Origin: Marinobacter sp. F3R11
Lineage (GTDB): Bacteria > Pseudomonadota > Gammaproteobacteria > Pseudomonadales > Oleiphilaceae
Length of the DNA: 64,000 nt
Assembly (NCBI RefSeq): GCF_003318275.1
Contig: NZ_QOCH01000015.1
Location: forward strand, 664,516-728,515
Direction: 5' to 3'
The position numbers were made by a program, and so were the translations under genes. The first letter of the stretch is position 1; each line of letters begins with the position of its first letter. Of this stretch, positions 62,272 through 64,000 are shown one piece after another. Under the pieces are notes generated by a model. It saw only the letters and a list, made by a program, of their open reading frames with translations, made no database searches and was not told the origin of the DNA.

Positions 62272-62768
62272 CCACAGAGACACTCAACACAATGTCCCGG
62301 GATGAAGCAGAAGCTCAGCTGCGCAACTGCTGCGCCGCTGAAACCTGGGTAAAGGGTATGCTGGAAGGCCTGCCCTATCGTGACAAAAGCGCCCTGATCA
62401 CCCAAAGCCGTGACCTGTGGCCGAAGCTGACTGAACAGGACTGGCTCCAGGCCTTCAGCGCACACCCGAAAATAGGTGATATCGACAGCCTGCGAGCGAA
62501 ATACGCCAGTACGCGGGCAATGGCCAGTGGCGAACAGGCAGGTGCCCGCCAGGCCCCGGAGGAAATTCTGCAGCGCCTTAAGGCCGGTAACGATGCCTAT
62601 CAGGAGAAATTCGGCTTTATCTTCATTGTGTGTGCCACAGGTAAATCCGCCGGGGAAATGCTGGAGCTTCTGGAATCACGCCTGACACAAACCCGGGCTC
62701 AGGAACTTGCGACGGCGGCAGACGAACAGGCAAAAATTACCGAACTACGACTGGAGAAACTGCTATGA
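62268..62768 (+). CDS. uraD: OHCU decarboxylase
   Basis: 166 residues. It has the catalytic block FSAHPKIGD near 63-71, where His is the key residue, and EKFGFIFIVCATGKSAGEMLELL near 118, both standard for 2-oxo-4-hydroxy-4-carboxy-5-ureidoimidazoline decarboxylase. It forms S-allantoin from OHCU, the last step from urate to allantoin. Overlaps of 4 bases on both sides link it to xdhC and the HIU hydrolase gene. Confidence 0.95.
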   Translation: MTTETLNTMSRDEAEAQLRNCCAAETWVKGMLEGLPYRDKSALITQSRDLWPKLTEQDWLQAFSAHPKIGDIDSLRAKYASTRAMASGEQAGARQAPEEILQRLKAGNDAYQEKFGFIFIVCATGKSAGEMLELLESRLTQTRAQELATAADEQAKITELRLEKLL

Positions 62769-63109
62769 GCCAGAAGAGCCCCGTGACCACGCACATTCTG
62801 GACCTGGGGAGTGGTACTCCCGCAGCCGGCGTGAACGTTTCACTGTATCGGATCATAGGCCAGACCGAGACTCCCATCGCCCAGGGCACTACCGACGCTG
62901 ACGGACGCGTGATGAACTGGTTCGACACCCCCATTGAACCCGGCCACTACCGGCTCCGGTTCGCCACCGGCGACTGGTATCAGTCACGTGGTCTGGACAC
63001 TTTCTTCCCCGAGGTCTGTCTGGATTTCCAGGTCAGTGACCCGGACACCCACTACCACGTCCCTCTGCTGCTGAACCAGTGGGGCTTCTCAACCTACCGG
63101 GGAAGCTGA
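62765..63109 (+). CDS. uraH: 5-hydroxyisourate hydrolase (transthyretin-related)
   Basis: 114 residues with the three family signatures: THILDLGSGTPAAGV near the start, TTDADGRV in the middle, and the C-terminal YRGS. It hydrolyses 5-hydroxyisourate, the urate oxidase product, to OHCU. No signal peptide is seen, so it acts in the cytoplasm. The stop overlaps the guanine deaminase start by one base. Confidence 0.96.
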   Translation: MSQKSPVTTHILDLGSGTPAAGVNVSLYRIIGQTETPIAQGTTDADGRVMNWFDTPIEPGHYRLRFATGDWYQSRGLDTFFPEVCLDFQVSDPDTHYHVPLLLNQWGFSTYRGS

Positions 63110-64000
63110 TGAGTATATTCTCCGACACAACACTGCCTATTGGCTGCGAAGTGCATCGTGGAGCCTTGCTCCATTTCCTGGATAATCCCGGCAATAACCC
63201 GGAACCCAGCCCGAACAGCATGGAGTACTTTGAGGACGGCGTGCTTGTTGTGCATCAGGGCAAGGTGCTTGCCGCAGGCGCAGCCAGCGAATGGCTCCCA
63301 CGGTTACCCGCCTCCACCCAGGTTACCTGCTGGCCTCACGGCCTGATTGTTCCCGGTTTTATCGACACACACGTCCATATGCCACAACTTGGCGTTATGG
63401 CCAGCTATGGAACACAACTGCTCGATTGGCTGGAAACCTATACCTTCCCCCACGAGGCACGTTTCAGCGATGCCGACTGGGCCAGGGTCGAAGCCCGCCG
63501 GTTCACCGACCTGCTTTTGTCTCACGGCACTACATCGGCACTGGTGTTCTGTACCTCACACCCGGAGTCGGTCGACGCCTTGTTCGAGGCGGCCGAAGAG
63601 CGTGGCATGGGACTGACCGCCGGTAAGGTCATGATGGATCGGCATGCACCGGAAAACCTGAAAGACACAACCTCCGGCAGCTACACCGACAGCCTGGAAT
63701 TGCTGGAAAAGTGGCATCACCGTGGCCGCCAGCGTTATGCCATTACGCCCCGCTTTGCCGCCACGTCAACTCCGGAGCAACTTACCCTGGCCGGTCGACT
63801 GGCATCGGAATACCCGGATGCCATGGTGCAGACCCACTGGGCCGAGAACATCGGGGAGATCAAATGGGTCGGCGAACTCTTCCCCGAACGCACAAGCTAT
63901 CTCAACGTCTACGACCACTATGGACTGCTCGGTGATCATACGGTGCTGGCCCACGGAATTCACATCAACGATGAGGATCGCCAGCGACTGGCAGATACCG
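63109..64000 (+). CDS. guaD: Guanine deaminase, 3' end outside window
   Basis: 297 residues visible, open at the right edge. An amidohydrolase with His88-x-His90 in GFIDTHVHMPQLG, followed by GTQLLDWLETYTFPHE and CTSHPESVDALFEAA, typical of GuaD. TQTHWAEN-like histidines (VQTHWAENIGEI) and VLAHGIHIND near the right end are the later metal ligands. It converts guanine to xanthine and ammonia, feeding XdhAB encoded in the same operon. This long amidohydrolase-type guanine deaminase is unrelated in fold to the small deaminase at 4310-4813. Confidence 0.93.
   Translation, partial: MSIFSDTTLPIGCEVHRGALLHFLDNPGNNPEPSPNSMEYFEDGVLVVHQGKVLAAGAASEWLPRLPASTQVTCWPHGLIVPGFIDTHVHMPQLGVMASYGTQLLDWLETYTFPHEARFSDADWARVEARRFTDLLLSHGTTSALVFCTSHPESVDALFEAAEERGMGLTAGKVMMDRHAPENLKDTTSGSYTDSLELLEKWHHRGRQRYAITPRFAATSTPEQLTLAGRLASEYPDAMVQTHWAENIGEIKWVGELFPERTSYLNVYDHYGLLGDHTVLAHGIHINDEDRQRLADT

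Overview
The window reads as one specialised catabolic region of a Gram-negative, probably gammaproteobacterial, heterotroph. Signs of this are Sec signal peptides, a Tsx-type outer-membrane channel, sigma54-type promoters, an E. coli-like rut cluster and moderately high GC. A marine Marinobacter-type genome is my guess but is not proven by the sequence. Almost every gene concerns uptake or nitrogen-yielding breakdown of purines, pyrimidines and their oxidised or ureide products. I saw no tRNA, rRNA, CRISPR array or insertion sequence.

Layout. 1-7.4 kb: two minus-strand operons for NMT1/THI5-type ABC importers, with an EamA exporter cut by the window edge, a CDA-fold (guanine-type) deaminase and a WrbA-like flavoprotein. 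7.8-15.7 kb: three 2-oxoglutarate/Fe(II) oxygenases, an alpha/beta hydrolase, two orphan solute-binding proteins and an 8-oxoguanine deaminase, with a duplicated 3' scrap of that deaminase at 15.5 kb. 15.7-26 kb: formamidase, a GntR regulator and an eight-gene operon of a BMP-type nucleobase/nucleoside importer plus triuret/biuret hydrolases, allophanate hydrolase and an AtzH/HpxZ-like protein. 26-31.3 kb: rutABCDEF with divergent rutR. 31.5-39 kb: a second BMP importer operon with a fourth oxygenase, a VOC protein, a YdfG-like reductase and a cysteine hydrolase. 39-44 kb: a fifth oxygenase, two amidohydrolases and a ferritin-like/rubredoxin fusion. 44-57.4 kb (minus): a deaminase, a three-subunit molybdenum hydroxylase, an orphan binding protein, allantoicase, allantoinase PuuE, a second RutR-like repressor, Tsx and a third importer without its own binding protein. 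57.6-64 kb (plus): xdhABC, OHCU decarboxylase, HIU hydrolase and guanine deaminase, cut by the edge.

Together the genes cover guanine to xanthine to urate, then 5-hydroxyisourate to OHCU, allantoin, allantoate and ureidoglycolate plus urea. They also cover uracil by the Rut route, 8-oxoguanine to urate, triuret/biuret to ammonia, and formamide. Urate oxidase and rutG are not in the window.

Regulation looks unified. Twelve GG-N10-GC sigma54-type promoters, plus one degenerate one, precede most operons. Many carry a RutR-type palindrome (TGACCA-N2-TGGTCA) just downstream of or overlapping the promoter, and a few have NtrC-like enhancer sites. I infer a nitrogen-starvation regulon gated by pyrimidine or purine ligands. 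The least explained parts are the five oxygenases, the diiron/rubredoxin fusion, and the several binding proteins that seem to share one permease. All calls come from reading the sequence and recalling family features; no database search was run.
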